64,000 nt of DNA from JAICJC01 sp963757605 (GTDB lineage: Bacteria > Actinomycetota > Thermoleophilia > Gaiellales > JAICJC01). Of the stretch, positions 1-8,310 are shown in pieces. Below the pieces are notes generated by a model that had not been told where the DNA came from, searched no databases, and was given only the letters and a program-made list of their open reading frames with translations. The position numbers were made by a program, and so were the translations under genes. The stretch's first letter is position 1; every line of letters starts with the position of its first letter. The DNA is taken from contig CAVWSF010000005.1 in NCBI GenBank assembly GCA_963757605.1, positions 992,001-1,056,000 of the forward strand. Direction: 5' to 3'.

Positions 1-1
1 G

Positions 2-340
2 GTGGCCGGGCGCTCCGGCGTCGAGCTTCGGATCGGCATCAACTCCGGGCCGGTCGTGGCCGGGGTGATCGGCACGAACCGCTTCCTCTACGACCTGTGG
101 GGGGACGCCGTGAACACCGCCAGCCGGATGGAGTCGCACGGCACGCCCGGCGAGATCCAGATCACCCGCCAGACGTACGAGCTTCTGAAGGACGAGTTCG
201 CCTGCCGGCCTCGCGGGACGATCCTCGTCAAGGGCAAGGGCGAGATGGAGACGTGGTACCTGGACGGGCCCCGTGCAGGCCCGGCGGCGGCGGTGCCCGT
301 GCCTCTTCGAACGGTTGACACCCCGTTGACCGGGGAGTAG
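2..340 (+). CDS. Class III adenylate/guanylate cyclase, C-terminal end (5' truncated by window)
   Basis: The visible 112 residues are the last part of a class III nucleotidyl cyclase catalytic domain, which makes cAMP or cGMP from ATP or GTP. The segment starting GINSGPVVAGVIG and the motif LWGDAVNTASRMES (about residues 32-45) are the family's signature, with the DAVNTASRM block carrying the transition-state-stabilising Asn and Arg of the catalytic site. The following segment ending KGKGEMETWYL is the usual close of the domain. The start and any N-terminal sensor domain lie outside the window, so the input signal is unknown. The gene ends 58 bp before the protease gene on the same strand. 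Confidence 0.9.
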   Translation: MAGRSGVELRIGINSGPVVAGVIGTNRFLYDLWGDAVNTASRMESHGTPGEIQITRQTYELLKDEFACRPRGTILVKGKGEMETWYLDGPRAGPAAAVPVPLRTVDTPLTGE

Positions 341-398
341 CATCGCGCGGTTCCTCTCGTGGCAAGAGCCACGAGACTCGCTCGAAGGGAGTCGCACC

Positions 399-2090
399 AT
401 GGGCATGGGCACGAGTGGCGGGACGGCGGAGTTCGCGCGCGTCCAGGGCAGCGACCGGCAGCCGCTGCCGGACGCCGAGCGGATCGGCGGGATCGACCGA
501 AAGCGGCAGATGGATGTCACCGTGGTGATGCGCCGGAAGTCCGGCGCCGCCGTGCAGGCGGCCACACCCCCCACGCCCGGGGACGACATCGCCGGGTGGC
601 GCCGCGACCTGCGGCAGCGCCTGGCCACGGACGGCGGCGCAGATACCACCGAGCTCGACGCCGTCACGAGCTACCTGACGAGTCGCGGCCTGAGCATCGA
701 GGCGGCAGACGCGGGTCAGAGGAGGATCATCGTGCGGGGTGACGTCGACCAGATGGAGGCGGCGTTCAACGTCGAGCTCCACCTCTACCAGGCCGGCGAC
801 ATCCGGTATCGCGGCCGCGAGGGACACGTGCATCTGCCTCCCGACATCGCAGACTACGTCGAGGCGGTGCTCGGGCTCGACGACCGCCCGCAGGCGCGCA
901 TTCACATGAAGCGCGGCGACGTGATGGACGAGGCGGTGCTCCCCCACCCGACCGATAACCCGACGACGCGGCTGCAAGCCCGAGCCGAGGCGACGCCGAC
1001 ACCGGCGCCGCTGTGGCCGATGCAGGTCGCCCAGATGTACGACTTCCCGACCGGCGTCGACGGCACCGGGCAGACGATCGGCATCATCGAGCTGGCCGGG
1101 GGCTTCCGCGACACCGACCTGGATACCTACTTCAGCCAGGCGGGCCTGCGCCGGCCGGAGGTGATCGCCATCCCGGCGGATGCGAACACGCCGGGGATCT
1201 CCGATGCCGACGGCGAGGTCATGCTCGACATCGAGCTGCCGGCTGCGATCGCTCCGGGGTCACGGATCGTCGTCTATTTCGGGACCGACCCGGACCGCGG
1301 CTTCTACGACGCGGTGTCCGCGGCCATCCACGACGACACGAACTCGCCGTCGACCATCTCGATCAGCTGGGGGGCACCCGAGATCGGCTGGACCGAGCAG
1401 GGCATGCGGGTCTTCGACAAGCTGTTCGAGGATGCCGCCGCGCTCGGGATCACCGTGCTCGTGGCGGCCGGCGACCACGGCGCCGGGGATGCGGCGGGGG
1501 ACGATCAGCAGCACGCGGACTTCCCCGCGTCGAGCCCCAACGTCATCGCGTGCGGCGGCACCACGCTCACCGCGGGGACGGACGAAGGCATCGCGTCCGA
1601 GATCGTGTGGAACGACGGCGACGGCTGGGCGACCGGCGGCGGGTTCAGCGCCACGTTCCCGCGCCCGGACTGGCAGGCGGCCATCCCATCCACCGAGAAC
1701 GTCGGCGGCCGCGGCGTGCCCGACGTGGCGGGCAATGCCGACATCAAGTCGGGCTTCATCGTGCTGGTGAACGGGCAGTGGGGACCGATCGGCGGCACGA
1801 GCGCCGTGGCGCCGCTCTACGCGGGCCTCTTTGCGCTGATGGGCGAGCAGCTCGGGCATCCGCCGACCGGGATGCCCCAGGCGCTCTACGCCGCGCCGGC
1901 CACGACCTTCACGGACATCACCGATGGCGACAACAGCACGCCGACGACGAACGACTTCGGCCCGGCGGTCACGGGGTTCTCCGCGGCCACGGGATGGGAC
2001 GCGTGCACCGGGCTCGGCAGCATCGTGGGCACGGCGCTCACGACGTATCTCCAGACGCAGCAGTCGATGACGGGAGCGAAGACCGCCTGA
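399..2090 (+). CDS. Sedolisin/kumamolisin-type serine-carboxyl peptidase (MEROPS S53), with propeptide
   Basis: This is an acid-active endopeptidase of the sedolisin family. Residues about 35-180 match the pro-kumamolisin activation domain, which keeps the zymogen inactive. The catalytic domain follows the linker at about 190-210. Visible catalytic residues are Glu273 and Asp277 in DGEVMLDIEL, the oxyanion Asp359 in AAGDHGAGD, and Ser468 in GGTSAVAPL; together they form the Ser-Glu-Asp site of the family. The Asp-rich C-terminal end (TDITDGDN onward) fits the family's Ca2+ site. The ATG at 399 has a GAAGGGA ribosome site 9 bp upstream. I see no clear signal peptide, which is common for kumamolisin zymogens. 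The length, 563 residues, is normal for family members with a propeptide. A family A repeat begins 14 bp after the stop. Confidence 0.93.
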   Translation: MGMGTSGGTAEFARVQGSDRQPLPDAERIGGIDRKRQMDVTVVMRRKSGAAVQAATPPTPGDDIAGWRRDLRQRLATDGGADTTELDAVTSYLTSRGLSIEAADAGQRRIIVRGDVDQMEAAFNVELHLYQAGDIRYRGREGHVHLPPDIADYVEAVLGLDDRPQARIHMKRGDVMDEAVLPHPTDNPTTRLQARAEATPTPAPLWPMQVAQMYDFPTGVDGTGQTIGIIELAGGFRDTDLDTYFSQAGLRRPEVIAIPADANTPGISDADGEVMLDIELPAAIAPGSRIVVYFGTDPDRGFYDAVSAAIHDDTNSPSTISISWGAPEIGWTEQGMRVFDKLFEDAAALGITVLVAAGDHGAGDAAGDDQQHADFPASSPNVIACGGTTLTAGTDEGIASEIVWNDGDGWATGGGFSATFPRPDWQAAIPSTENVGGRGVPDVAGNADIKSGFIVLVNGQWGPIGGTSAVAPLYAGLFALMGEQLGHPPTGMPQALYAAPATTFTDITDGDNSTPTTNDFGPAVTGFSAATGWDACTGLGSIVGTALTTYLQTQQSMTGAKTA

Positions 2091-2104
2091 GCGGACCGAC
2101 AGCC

Positions 2105-2361
2105 TAGATCGTTGATTCCCAATTGGCGGGATGGCCGGGCGCAAGCCGAAGGCTTGCTGCGGTCATGAGTGACCTGCTACCCAGCAGGTCATCATGGGCG
2201 AGAACCGAGCAGCGCAAGGACGCAGGGAAGCCCAATATCAGGCGATATTGGGTTGACCGAGGACGCCGCGATGCGACGGTTCGCAGCCGCAGCCCCGCCA
2301 CAGTCGCCACCAGTCCCCAGCTGGACGTCCAGGCGCGCGGCAATTGGGAATCACCGATCTA
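2105..2361. repeat. Family A inverted-arm repeat, copy 1 (257 bp)
   Basis: The ends are 21-nt inverted arms (2105-2125 and 2341-2361) with a single mismatch; adding the flanking C and G gives CTAG at both ends. Inside are a hairpin GCAAGCC-GAA-GGCTTGC (2141-2157), a long hairpin around ACCC at 2166-2194 and a central hairpin CCCAATATC-AGGC-GATATTGGG (2231-2252). Between these lies a conserved core beginning GAGAACCGAGCAGCGCAAGG. Copies at 4597-4799 and 58196-58452 have the same orientation. The element fills most of the intergenic space between the protease and the murein endopeptidase. Reading frames inside it on both strands look like by-products of DNA conservation. Confidence 0.9.
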
Positions 2362-2404
2362 GGAGCGCCGGGACGCCGGCAGGAGCCCGTCGCGTAGACA
2401 TCGC

Positions 2405-3130
2405 GTGGCACGAGCCGTCAGCCTCGTCGCGATCGCGGCCGCGCTCGCCGGCGCAGTCTGGGTCGCGACGCGCGCCGGCACGACGCCGGCGGCAATCGCG
2501 CCCGCATCGGCCCCGCGGATCGTTGATCGGCAGCCGGCCGAAGGGCCGTCCCGTTCCGCGCGCCGGAGCGCGACGCGCCACCGCCTCCAGGCCGGCATCG
2601 TGTGGCACCGGTCGCGCGCGATCGGGCTGCCGTATGCCGGGCGCCTCGTCGGGGGCATCCGGCTCCCGCGGGAGGGCGTCCACTTCTTCACGTGGGACCC
2701 CGTGCTCCATCGCTCGCCCGACCGGCCATGGCGGAGATATGGCACGGACCGGCTGGTGCGCACGCTCCTCGCCGTCATCGACGCCTACGCCGGGGCCCAT
2801 CCGCACGCACCGCGGGTCGGGATAGGCGACCTGTCACGCCCGCACGGCGGTGACTTCGGGCCCGAGTTCGGCGGCATCGGCCACGCCTCCCACCAGAACG
2901 GGCTCGACGCCGACGTCTACTACCCGCGCCTCGACCGGCGCGAGCGGGCGCCGCGGAGGGTCAGCCAGATCGACCACCGGCTCGCGCAGGACCTCGTCGA
3001 CCGGTTCGCCCGCGCCGGTGCGCAGATCGTCTTCGTCGGGCCGAACACCGGCCTTCACGGGCCGGCCGGCGTCGTGCAGGTGCTCGTCCATCACGACGAC
3101 CACCTGCACGTGCGCCTGCCTGGTGCCTAG
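2405..3130 (+). CDS. MepA-like (M74/LAS) murein endopeptidase, membrane-anchored or secreted
   Basis: This is a probable zinc-dependent peptidoglycan endopeptidase of the LAS fold, most like penicillin-insensitive murein endopeptidase. An N-terminal hydrophobic helix (about residues 4-23) suggests a signal peptide or anchor. The catalytic region carries DLSRPHGGDFG and GHASHQNGLDADVYYP (about residues 140-180) and, near the C terminus, HHDDHLHVR. These supply the conserved His and Asp metal ligands and the catalytic His of the family. The start is GTG at 2405, 43 bp after a family A repeat, so the repeat may hold the promoter or 5' UTR. The protein is cell-wall facing and probably acts in wall turnover. 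The exact cleavage bond is inferred from the family. Confidence 0.85.
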   Translation: MARAVSLVAIAAALAGAVWVATRAGTTPAAIAPASAPRIVDRQPAEGPSRSARRSATRHRLQAGIVWHRSRAIGLPYAGRLVGGIRLPREGVHFFTWDPVLHRSPDRPWRRYGTDRLVRTLLAVIDAYAGAHPHAPRVGIGDLSRPHGGDFGPEFGGIGHASHQNGLDADVYYPRLDRRERAPRRVSQIDHRLAQDLVDRFARAGAQIVFVGPNTGLHGPAGVVQVLVHHDDHLHVRLPGA

Positions 3131-3147
3131 CGAGTAGGCTGATCGGC

Positions 3148-4128
3148 ATGGCGCGTCTCTACGCCGCGACCGGGGACGGCATCGCCGCCCTCGCCGAGCG
3201 GGCCGGCGAATGGACGGCCGAGCGGTTGCTGCGCGAGCCGGGCGCGGGGTGCCTGGCGGTCGACCCGGCCGACCCCGACATCGTGTACGCGGGTGTGCGG
3301 GAGGGCGGCGTGCGCCGGTCGACCGACGGCGGCCGAAGCTGGGTCGACTGCAACCTCCCCGACCCCGGCGTCTACTCCCTGGCGGTGAGCCCGGCCGACG
3401 GCGCCGTGTACGCCGGCACGGAGCCGAGCCGGCTCTTCCGAAGCGACGACCGAGGTGAGACCTGGCTGGCGCTGGACGGGTTGCTCGAGCTGCCGTCGCG
3501 ACCGACCTGGAGCTTCCCGCCGAGGCCGTGGACGTCGCACGTCCGCTGGATCGCCCCCAGCCCGCATGACGCCCATGTGGTCCTCGCCGGCATCGAGCTC
3601 GGCGGGCTCATGCGCTCCACCGACCGGGGTGCCACCTGGGAGGACCACCGGCCCGGCGCGCAGCGCGACGTGCACTGCCTGGCCTGGCATCCGCGGGCCG
3701 CGGGCCGTGCGTACGAGGCGGCCGGCGGCGGCGCGGCGTGGAGCGAGGACGGCGGCGCGACCTGGCATCCGGCCGACGACGGCCGCGACCGCCACTACAC
3801 GTGGGCCGTCGCCGTCGATCCCGACGACCCGGAGCGCTGGTATGTGTCGGCGAGCACCGGCCCCTTCAAGGCCCATGGGGACGGCGATCCGCAGGCCCAC
3901 ATCTACCGCCGCCGGTCGGGGCAGGACTGGGAGCCGCTGGGCGGCGGATTGCCCGACCCGCTGCCGGCGATGCCCTACTCCCTGGTCGCGCTCGACGGGC
4001 GCCTGATCGCCGGGCTTCGAAACGGCGACGTCTGGCAGACTGCCGACGGAGGCGAGAGCTGGCAGGCGTGCACGCTCGCCGGCGAGCCGCCGCCACAGCT
4101 GCTCGCGCTCGCAGCCGCCGGCGACTGA
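3148..4128 (+). CDS. BNR/Asp-box beta-propeller protein (sialidase/VPS10-like fold)
   Basis: The 326-residue protein consists of repeated blades with Asp-box-type motifs such as RSTDGGRSW, RSDDRGETW, RSTDRGATW, SEDGGATW and TADGGESW, spaced about 50-60 residues apart. This is typical of five- to seven-bladed exo-sialidase-like or WD40/YVTN/BNR propellers. There is no signal peptide, so it is likely cytoplasmic. I do not see the arginine triad needed to call a true sialidase, so the substrate is unknown. The gene starts 17 bp after the murein endopeptidase stop and may be co-transcribed with it. Confidence 0.8.
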   Translation: MARLYAATGDGIAALAERAGEWTAERLLREPGAGCLAVDPADPDIVYAGVREGGVRRSTDGGRSWVDCNLPDPGVYSLAVSPADGAVYAGTEPSRLFRSDDRGETWLALDGLLELPSRPTWSFPPRPWTSHVRWIAPSPHDAHVVLAGIELGGLMRSTDRGATWEDHRPGAQRDVHCLAWHPRAAGRAYEAAGGGAAWSEDGGATWHPADDGRDRHYTWAVAVDPDDPERWYVSASTGPFKAHGDGDPQAHIYRRRSGQDWEPLGGGLPDPLPAMPYSLVALDGRLIAGLRNGDVWQTADGGESWQACTLAGEPPPQLLALAAAGD

Positions 4129-4172
4129 GGATTCGCGCACGAACCCTCACCCTCGATCCGCGAGAGGTACAC

Positions 4173-4559
4173 ATGAACCGCGTCACAGGCATTGGCGGCA
4201 TCTTCCTCAAGGCCCAAGACCCGAAGGCGATGCAGGCCTGGTACAAGCGACACCTCGGCATCGACGTGCAGGACTGGGGAGGCGTCGCCTTCCGCTGGAC
4301 GGGCGCCGACGGCGCGCCTGTGGGTGGAACGACGGCCTGGTCCATCATGCCGGCCGGGGATGACACGTTCGCGCCGAGCACGGCGTCCTTCATGGTGAAC
4401 TACCGAGTGGCCGATCTCCGCGCGCTGCTCGAGGCCTTGAGGGACGAGGGCTGCAACGTCCTGGACAGGTTCGACGAGTCGGAGTACGGGATGTTCGGCT
4501 GGGTCATCGACCCGGAGGGGAACAAGGTCGAGCTGTGGGAGCCGCCCGCGGGAGGGTAG
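4173..4559 (+). CDS. VOC-superfamily (glyoxalase/bleomycin-resistance-like) protein
   Basis: This 128-residue protein has the paired beta-alpha-beta-beta-beta modules of vicinal-oxygen-chelate proteins. The first module contains GGIFLKAQDPKAMQAWYKRH and the second ends DPEGNKVELWEPP, whose Glu is the usual metal ligand. The segment 'DPEGNKVELW' is characteristic of glyoxalase I-like and dioxygenase-like members. The substrate cannot be told. The ATG at 4173 is preceded by GAGAGG about 7 bp upstream. It lies 44 bp after the propeller gene and just before family A copy 2. Confidence 0.85.
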   Translation: MNRVTGIGGIFLKAQDPKAMQAWYKRHLGIDVQDWGGVAFRWTGADGAPVGGTTAWSIMPAGDDTFAPSTASFMVNYRVADLRALLEALRDEGCNVLDRFDESEYGMFGWVIDPEGNKVELWEPPAGG

Positions 4560-4596
4560 GGCCGCTGCGGCACGACCCCTCGCCGCGAACGTCCCG

Positions 4597-4799
4597 CTAG
4601 ATGATTGATCGATAACTCCCGTGATGCTTGGGCGGCGAGAACCGAGCAGCGCAAGGACGCAGGGAGGGCCAATATCGGGTGATATTGGCCCGACCGAGGA
4701 CGCAGCGATGCGAACGTTCGCAGCCGCAGCCCCGCCAACCGCCGCCCACCCGCACAGTCGTGCGTCCAGGCGCGCGGGAGTTATCGATCAATCATCTAG
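4597..4799. repeat. Family A inverted-arm repeat, copy 2 (203 bp, divergent arms)
   Basis: The 25-nt arms (4597-4621 and 4775-4799) are perfect inverted complements and both end in CTAG. Their sequence differs from the arms of copies 1 and 3 apart from the outer CTAGAT. The central hairpin GGGCCAATATC-GGGT-GATATTGGCCC (4666-4691) has a compensatory base-pair change relative to the other copies. The core from GAGAACCGAGCAGCGCAAGG and the GTCCAGGCGCGCGG block next to the right arm are conserved. The two upstream hairpins of copies 1 and 3 are missing. It abuts the left edge of the arsenic island. Confidence 0.88.
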
Positions 4800-4812
4800 T
4801 CTCGCGTGAATC

Positions 4813-5085
4813 GTGGATTCGCGCAGATCAGACGCACAGGGAGCGGGCGATCGGTCCGAGATCGAGGCCCAGCTCTTCGGCGCGCGCAAGGAGCGGGCGT
4901 TCGTCCGTTCACGGCTTGGCGTCCTACGCCGCTACCGCGCCAGACGCGCCGCCGCTGGGCACGAAACCGAGGCCGTCGACTCGCAGATCGACGCGCTCAT
5001 CCCCATCCTCGCCGACTGGGACACACGCGTCGAGAGCCTGCGCGACGCGGCGGGCCGGCCGAGCCGCACGCAGTCGAACCGCTGA
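4813..5085 (+). CDS. Small hypothetical protein at island edge
   Basis: This 90-residue basic protein starts at GTG 4813. It is largely helical, with Arg/Ala-rich stretches such as FVRSRLGVLRRYRARRAAAG and a probable second helix DSQIDALIPILADWDTRVES. I do not recognise a family. Its last four codons are read from the tRNA-Ala-derived segment at 5074-5100, so the original C terminus may have been replaced when that segment arrived. The start lies 13 bp after repeat copy 2 and no strong ribosome site is visible. It may be a real small gene or a chance frame. Confidence 0.4.
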   Translation: MDSRRSDAQGAGDRSEIEAQLFGARKERAFVRSRLGVLRRYRARRAAAGHETEAVDSQIDALIPILADWDTRVESLRDAAGRPSRTQSNR

Positions 5086-5100
5086 CCTCCTGGGTGCGAT
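5074..5100 (-). repeat. 27-bp tRNA-Ala fragment, att-like left end of the arsenic island
   Basis: These 27 bases are identical to 13053-13079 inside the tRNA-Ala(CGC) gene and cover the anticodon loop through the T loop on the minus strand. Flanking bases on both sides do not match. Direct repeats of part of a tRNA gene at both ends of a segment are the usual sign of tRNA-targeted integration. The left copy does not continue into the tRNA acceptor end, so the left boundary has been altered since insertion, or the copy arrived in some other way. No integrase gene is seen in the interval. Confidence 0.75.
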
Positions 5101-5188
5101 GGGAAAGCCAGGCATGTGCCCGCTTCTGGCCGGAACCACCGGGAGGCCGCTTGGTTGCTGGTGTTTCGGGCGTTTGCGGCTGGCGCGG

Positions 5189-5369
5189 ATGCTGCCCGAC
5201 CTCGATCGCGAGTTTGGAGACACTCACCCCGCCGAGGAGATTCGCGGCTGCGCCGACGCCATCCTGGGGCGGTACGACGATCGTGCGCTCGATGGTACAG
5301 ACGATCGCCTTCCGCGAGGTCCGCGAGTGCTTACGCGCCAACCGATGCGCAGCCGTGACGGCCGCGTAG
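5189..5369 (+). pseudogene. Degenerate three-helix-bundle domain remnant (ArsC-associated type), frameshifted
   Basis: From ATG 5189 one frame gives MLPDLDREFGD and then EEIRGCADAILGRYDD. Moving by one base near 5280 gives RSMVQTIAFREVRECLRANR and a stop at 5369. Joined, these resemble the short three-helix dimerisation domain often found N-terminal to actinobacterial low-molecular-weight arsenate reductases. The match is by pattern only. The remainder of 5101-5440 shows no coding signal that I can support. The remnant sits at the left end of the island, while a broken arsC sits at the right end. Confidence 0.4.
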
Positions 5370-5440
5370 CGATACCAGCTCTTCACGATGCGGGCGACGC
5401 CTGTCCGTCACCAGAGCCATACCGTGTGGACACACGTCCA

Positions 5441-5460
5441 TATAGACGGTAGTCTATACT
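5441..5460 (+). promoter_or_regulatory. ArsR operator overlapping -10 box of arsR1 operon
   Basis: A perfect inverted repeat TATAGAC-GGTA-GTCTATA spans 5441-5458. A -10-like TATACT (5455-5460) overlaps its right arm. The arsR1 start codon is at 5471, only 10 bp beyond, so the transcript is probably leaderless or nearly so. Binding of ArsR here would block the promoter. Confidence 0.65.
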
Positions 5461-5470
5461 GGGTTGGGCA

Positions 5471-5821
5471 GTGGCGAGATTGAACCTGATCGAGCAGTGC
5501 GAGACACCGCTCGTTGGCCCCGTCCTCAGCGACGCCGAGGCGGACGCCCTCGCAAGCTTGCTGAAGGCGGTTGCCGAGCCGATGCGAGTCAAGATTCTCC
5601 ACCGCCTCGCCTCGGCTGCGCCAGGCGCTGTCTGCGTCTGTGATCTGATCGCGCCGCTTGGGTTGACGCAGCCGACGGTCAGCTATCACCTTCGGATCCT
5701 GCGGGAGGCGGGTCTGGTCGACCGCCGCCAGCAGCGGAACTTCGCGTACTACTCGGTGCGGCCAGGCGCCCTTGCACATCTGGCGATGCTGCTCGGCCCG
5801 GCACGAGCGGAGGCTGTGTGA
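5471..5821 (+). CDS. arsR: ArsR-family As(III)-responsive repressor 1
   Basis: This is a winged-helix repressor of 116 residues. The DNA-recognition helix lies in LGLTQPTVSYHLRILREAGLV (in two parts, about residues 66-86) and the wing in RRQQRNFAYYSV. The pair CVCDL at about residues 56-60 has the CxC spacing of the helix alpha3 As(III) site of classical ArsR. Arsenite binding should release the operator at 5441-5458. Its GTGTGA end overlaps the start of the GAPDH gene by 4 bp, so the two are translationally coupled. It is the regulator of the arsR-GAPDH-arsJ operon. Confidence 0.92.
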   Translation: MARLNLIEQCETPLVGPVLSDAEADALASLLKAVAEPMRVKILHRLASAAPGAVCVCDLIAPLGLTQPTVSYHLRILREAGLVDRRQQRNFAYYSVRPGALAHLAMLLGPARAEAV

Positions 5822-6867
5822 CGGGTCGCGTCCGTGTCGGGATAAACGGGTTCGGGCGGATGGGCCGGCTGGCGCTGCGAGCCGGCTGGGATCGGGACGA
5901 CTTCGAGTTCGTCCACATCAACGAGCTCAACGGCGGGCCGGAGACGGGCGTGCACCTGCTGGAGTTTGACTCCGTGCACGGTCGCTGGTCGCGGACAATC
6001 GAGGCGGCCGATCATGGACTGGCGATCGATGGGACGGAGATCGGCTGGTCGGCGGAGTCGACCCCAGGCGGGGTTGACTGGGGCGACCTCGGCGTTGATC
6101 TTGTGCTTGAGTGCTCCGGTCGGTTTCGCTCTCGCGAGACGCTCGCGCCGTATTTCGCGCGGGGTGTGCGAAAGGTCGCCGTCGCGGCGCCGGTGAAGGA
6201 CGGGAGCGCGCTGAATGTGGTCGTCGGCGTCAACGATGACCGCTACGACGCGGACGTGCATGACGTCGTCACTGCCGCGTCGTGTACCACGAACTGCCTG
6301 GCACCGGTCGTGAAGGTGCTGCACGAGGAGATCCGCATCTCTCATGGGTCGATCACGACGCTGCACGATCTCACCAACACCCAGACGGTCGTGGATGCGC
6401 CACACAAGGACCTGCGGCGAGCGCGCGCGGCGGGAACGTCCCTGATCCCCACCACCACTGGGTCGGCGACGGCGATCGGGCTGATCTTCCCGGAGTTGCA
6501 GGGTCGGTTGAACGGACACGCCGTGCGGGTGCCGCTGCTCAACGCGTCGCTCACCGACTGCGTGTTCGAGATGCGCCGCGAGACCAGCGTCACGGAGGTG
6601 AACGGGTTGCTGCGCGAGGCTGCGGCCGGGGCGCTGACGGGCATTCTCGGCTACGAGGAGCGCCCGCTGGTCTCGGTCGACTACCTGAACGACCCGCGAT
6701 CGTCCATCGTGGACGCGCTCTCGACGATGGTGGTCGGCGGAACCCAGGTGAAGGTGTACGCCTGGTATGACAACGAGTGGGGCTATGCGAACCGGCTGGT
6801 CGAGCTCGCGGCGATTGTCGGCCGGAGCCTCCACCCGGTCGCGCTTGACTCTGCGGCGGCCAGATAG
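5818..6867 (+). CDS. ArsJ-associated glyceraldehyde-3-phosphate dehydrogenase
   Basis: This is a 349-residue type I GAPDH. It has the NAD-binding NGFGRMGR near the N terminus, the catalytic Cys156 in ASCTTNC, the following TTLHDLTNTQ region, and the conserved C-terminal YDNEWGYANRLV. Between arsR and arsJ its known role is to use arsenate in place of phosphate, making 1-arseno-3-phosphoglycerate, which ArsJ exports and which then hydrolyses outside the cell. The segment around NDPRSSIVDALSTMVVGG is normal for the family. It starts at GTG 5818 with a 4-bp overlap with arsR. It is very likely the arsenic-dedicated paralogue rather than the glycolytic enzyme. Confidence 0.93.
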   Translation: MTGRVRVGINGFGRMGRLALRAGWDRDDFEFVHINELNGGPETGVHLLEFDSVHGRWSRTIEAADHGLAIDGTEIGWSAESTPGGVDWGDLGVDLVLECSGRFRSRETLAPYFARGVRKVAVAAPVKDGSALNVVVGVNDDRYDADVHDVVTAASCTTNCLAPVVKVLHEEIRISHGSITTLHDLTNTQTVVDAPHKDLRRARAAGTSLIPTTTGSATAIGLIFPELQGRLNGHAVRVPLLNASLTDCVFEMRRETSVTEVNGLLREAAAGALTGILGYEERPLVSVDYLNDPRSSIVDALSTMVVGGTQVKVYAWYDNEWGYANRLVELAAIVGRSLHPVALDSAAAR

Positions 6868-6878
6868 GGGACGCGGAG

Positions 6879-8120
6879 ATGCCAGTCGCCGAGCGATCAG
6901 CCGATCTTCGAAACTACATGGTGGTCACCGGTGCGTACTGGTCGGACACGATCACCGACGGCGCCATCCGCGTGCTGGTGCTGTTCTACTTCTACCAGCG
7001 GGGCTACTCGCCCTTCGCCATTGCGTCGCTGTTCCTGTTCTACGAGGTGTTCGGAATCATCACCAACCTGGTCGGCGGGTTCCTGGCCGCCCGGTTCGGA
7101 TTGCGCACGACGCTCCTGGGCGGCCTCGCAACGCAGACTGTGGCGCTTTCGATGCTCGCGTTCGCGCCCGTCGCGTGGCTCGTCGTGCCATACGTGATGA
7201 CGGCACAGGCACTCTCGGGCATCGCAAAGGATCTCACCAAGATGTCATCCAAGAGCGCGGTCAAGCTGATCGTCCCCGAGGGGGCATCCGACACGCTCTT
7301 CCGCTGGGTAGCCATCCTGACCGGCTCCAAGAACGCGGTCAAGGGCGTCGGCTTCTTCGTCGGCGGCCTGCTCCTCACCGTGGTCGGATTCCAGCACGCG
7401 CTGATGATTCTGATCGGGCTGACGCTGAGCGCGATGACGGCCGTGCTGACGTTGATGCGAGGCAGGCTCGGAACGACGAATCGCAAGGCCAAGTTCAGCC
7501 ACATGTTCTCGAACAACCGCGCCGTCAACATCCTCGCTGCCGCGCGGATGTTCCTGTTCGCCTCGCGCGACGTCTGGTTCGTCGTGGGCGTCCCGGTCTA
7601 CCTGCAGTCCCAGCAGGGGTGGAGCTTCTGGCAGGTCGGCTCGTTCCTCGCAGTCTGGGTGATCGGCTATGGCGCCGTCCAGGCATCCGCCCCCGGCCTG
7701 CTCCGCCGGCGAAGCGCCGGCGAACCGACCGGCCGCACGGCCACCACTCTCGCGTTCGCCCTCGCAGCCTTCCCAGCCCTGATCGCCGTCGCTCTCTCCT
7801 CGTCGCTCGACCCATCGGCCGTCATCGTTGTGGGGTTGATCCTGTTCGGCGCCGTGTTCGCACTCAACTCCGCCGTTCACTCGTTCTTGATCCTCGATTA
7901 CGCGGAAGGCGACAAGGTGGCGATGAACGTCGGCTTCTACTACATGGCGAACGCCTGCGGACGCCTCGCCGGCACAGTGCTCTCCGGTGCCCTCTACCAG
8001 TGGCGGGGCCTCGACGCGTGCCTCTGGGCCAGCGCCTGCCTGCTGATCGCTGCGGGCGCCGTCTCGCTGCTGCTGCCGCGCGATGTCCCGTCGGCCGCCC
8101 ACGCCGCAACGAGCATGTAG
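6879..8120 (+). CDS. arsJ: ArsJ, MFS efflux permease for 1-arseno-3-phosphoglycerate
   Basis: This 413-residue protein has about 12 hydrophobic segments with the layout of the major facilitator superfamily. The N-terminal signature RNYMVVTGAYWSDTITDGA and the region KDLTKMSSKSAVK are typical of ArsJ. It starts 11 bp after the GAPDH gene, and the arsR-GAPDH-arsJ order is the diagnostic arrangement. The pair gives arsenate resistance without prior reduction to arsenite. The ATG at 6879 follows a GGGGACGCGGAG purine-rich stretch. Confidence 0.92.
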   Translation: MPVAERSADLRNYMVVTGAYWSDTITDGAIRVLVLFYFYQRGYSPFAIASLFLFYEVFGIITNLVGGFLAARFGLRTTLLGGLATQTVALSMLAFAPVAWLVVPYVMTAQALSGIAKDLTKMSSKSAVKLIVPEGASDTLFRWVAILTGSKNAVKGVGFFVGGLLLTVVGFQHALMILIGLTLSAMTAVLTLMRGRLGTTNRKAKFSHMFSNNRAVNILAAARMFLFASRDVWFVVGVPVYLQSQQGWSFWQVGSFLAVWVIGYGAVQASAPGLLRRRSAGEPTGRTATTLAFALAAFPALIAVALSSSLDPSAVIVVGLILFGAVFALNSAVHSFLILDYAEGDKVAMNVGFYYMANACGRLAGTVLSGALYQWRGLDACLWASACLLIAAGAVSLLLPRDVPSAAHAATSM

Positions 8121-8258
8121 CGAACCGCCGGAACCTGGAAGCAGCCGTTCCAGATCCAACACCCCCACGTCGCGAGCGACGATGCCGCCAGCGGCGTGCG
8201 GCAGTCGATCGCGGACGACACTTGATCAATCGACGACGATATCGAGGCGATCAGATTG

Positions 8259-8310
8259 TTGTGCCGAGGCAGGGTTCCTGGTACGATCATATCGATGACC
8301 ATGGATATGA
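8259..8310 (+). promoter_or_regulatory. Promoter and operator of arsR2-arsM
   Basis: A -35-like TTGTGC (8259-8264) and -10-like TACGAT (8282-8287) are separated by 17 bp. Directly after the -10 lies a perfect inverted repeat TCATATC (8287-8293) and GATATGA (8304-8310) with a 10-bp spacer. The repeat spans the proposed ATG at 8295, which suggests autorepression by ArsR2 and a leaderless or very short leader. Confidence 0.6.

Noticed and set aside
2104..2362. Possible small proteins encoded inside the family A repeats on both strands
   Set aside because: Frames are open in copies 1 and 3 on both strands, but copy 2 lacks part of the region and the conserved features are hairpins and arms, not codon-position bias.
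3148..4128. True sialidase
   Set aside because: Asp-box motifs are present, but the arginine triad and nucleophilic Tyr/Glu pair could not be found.
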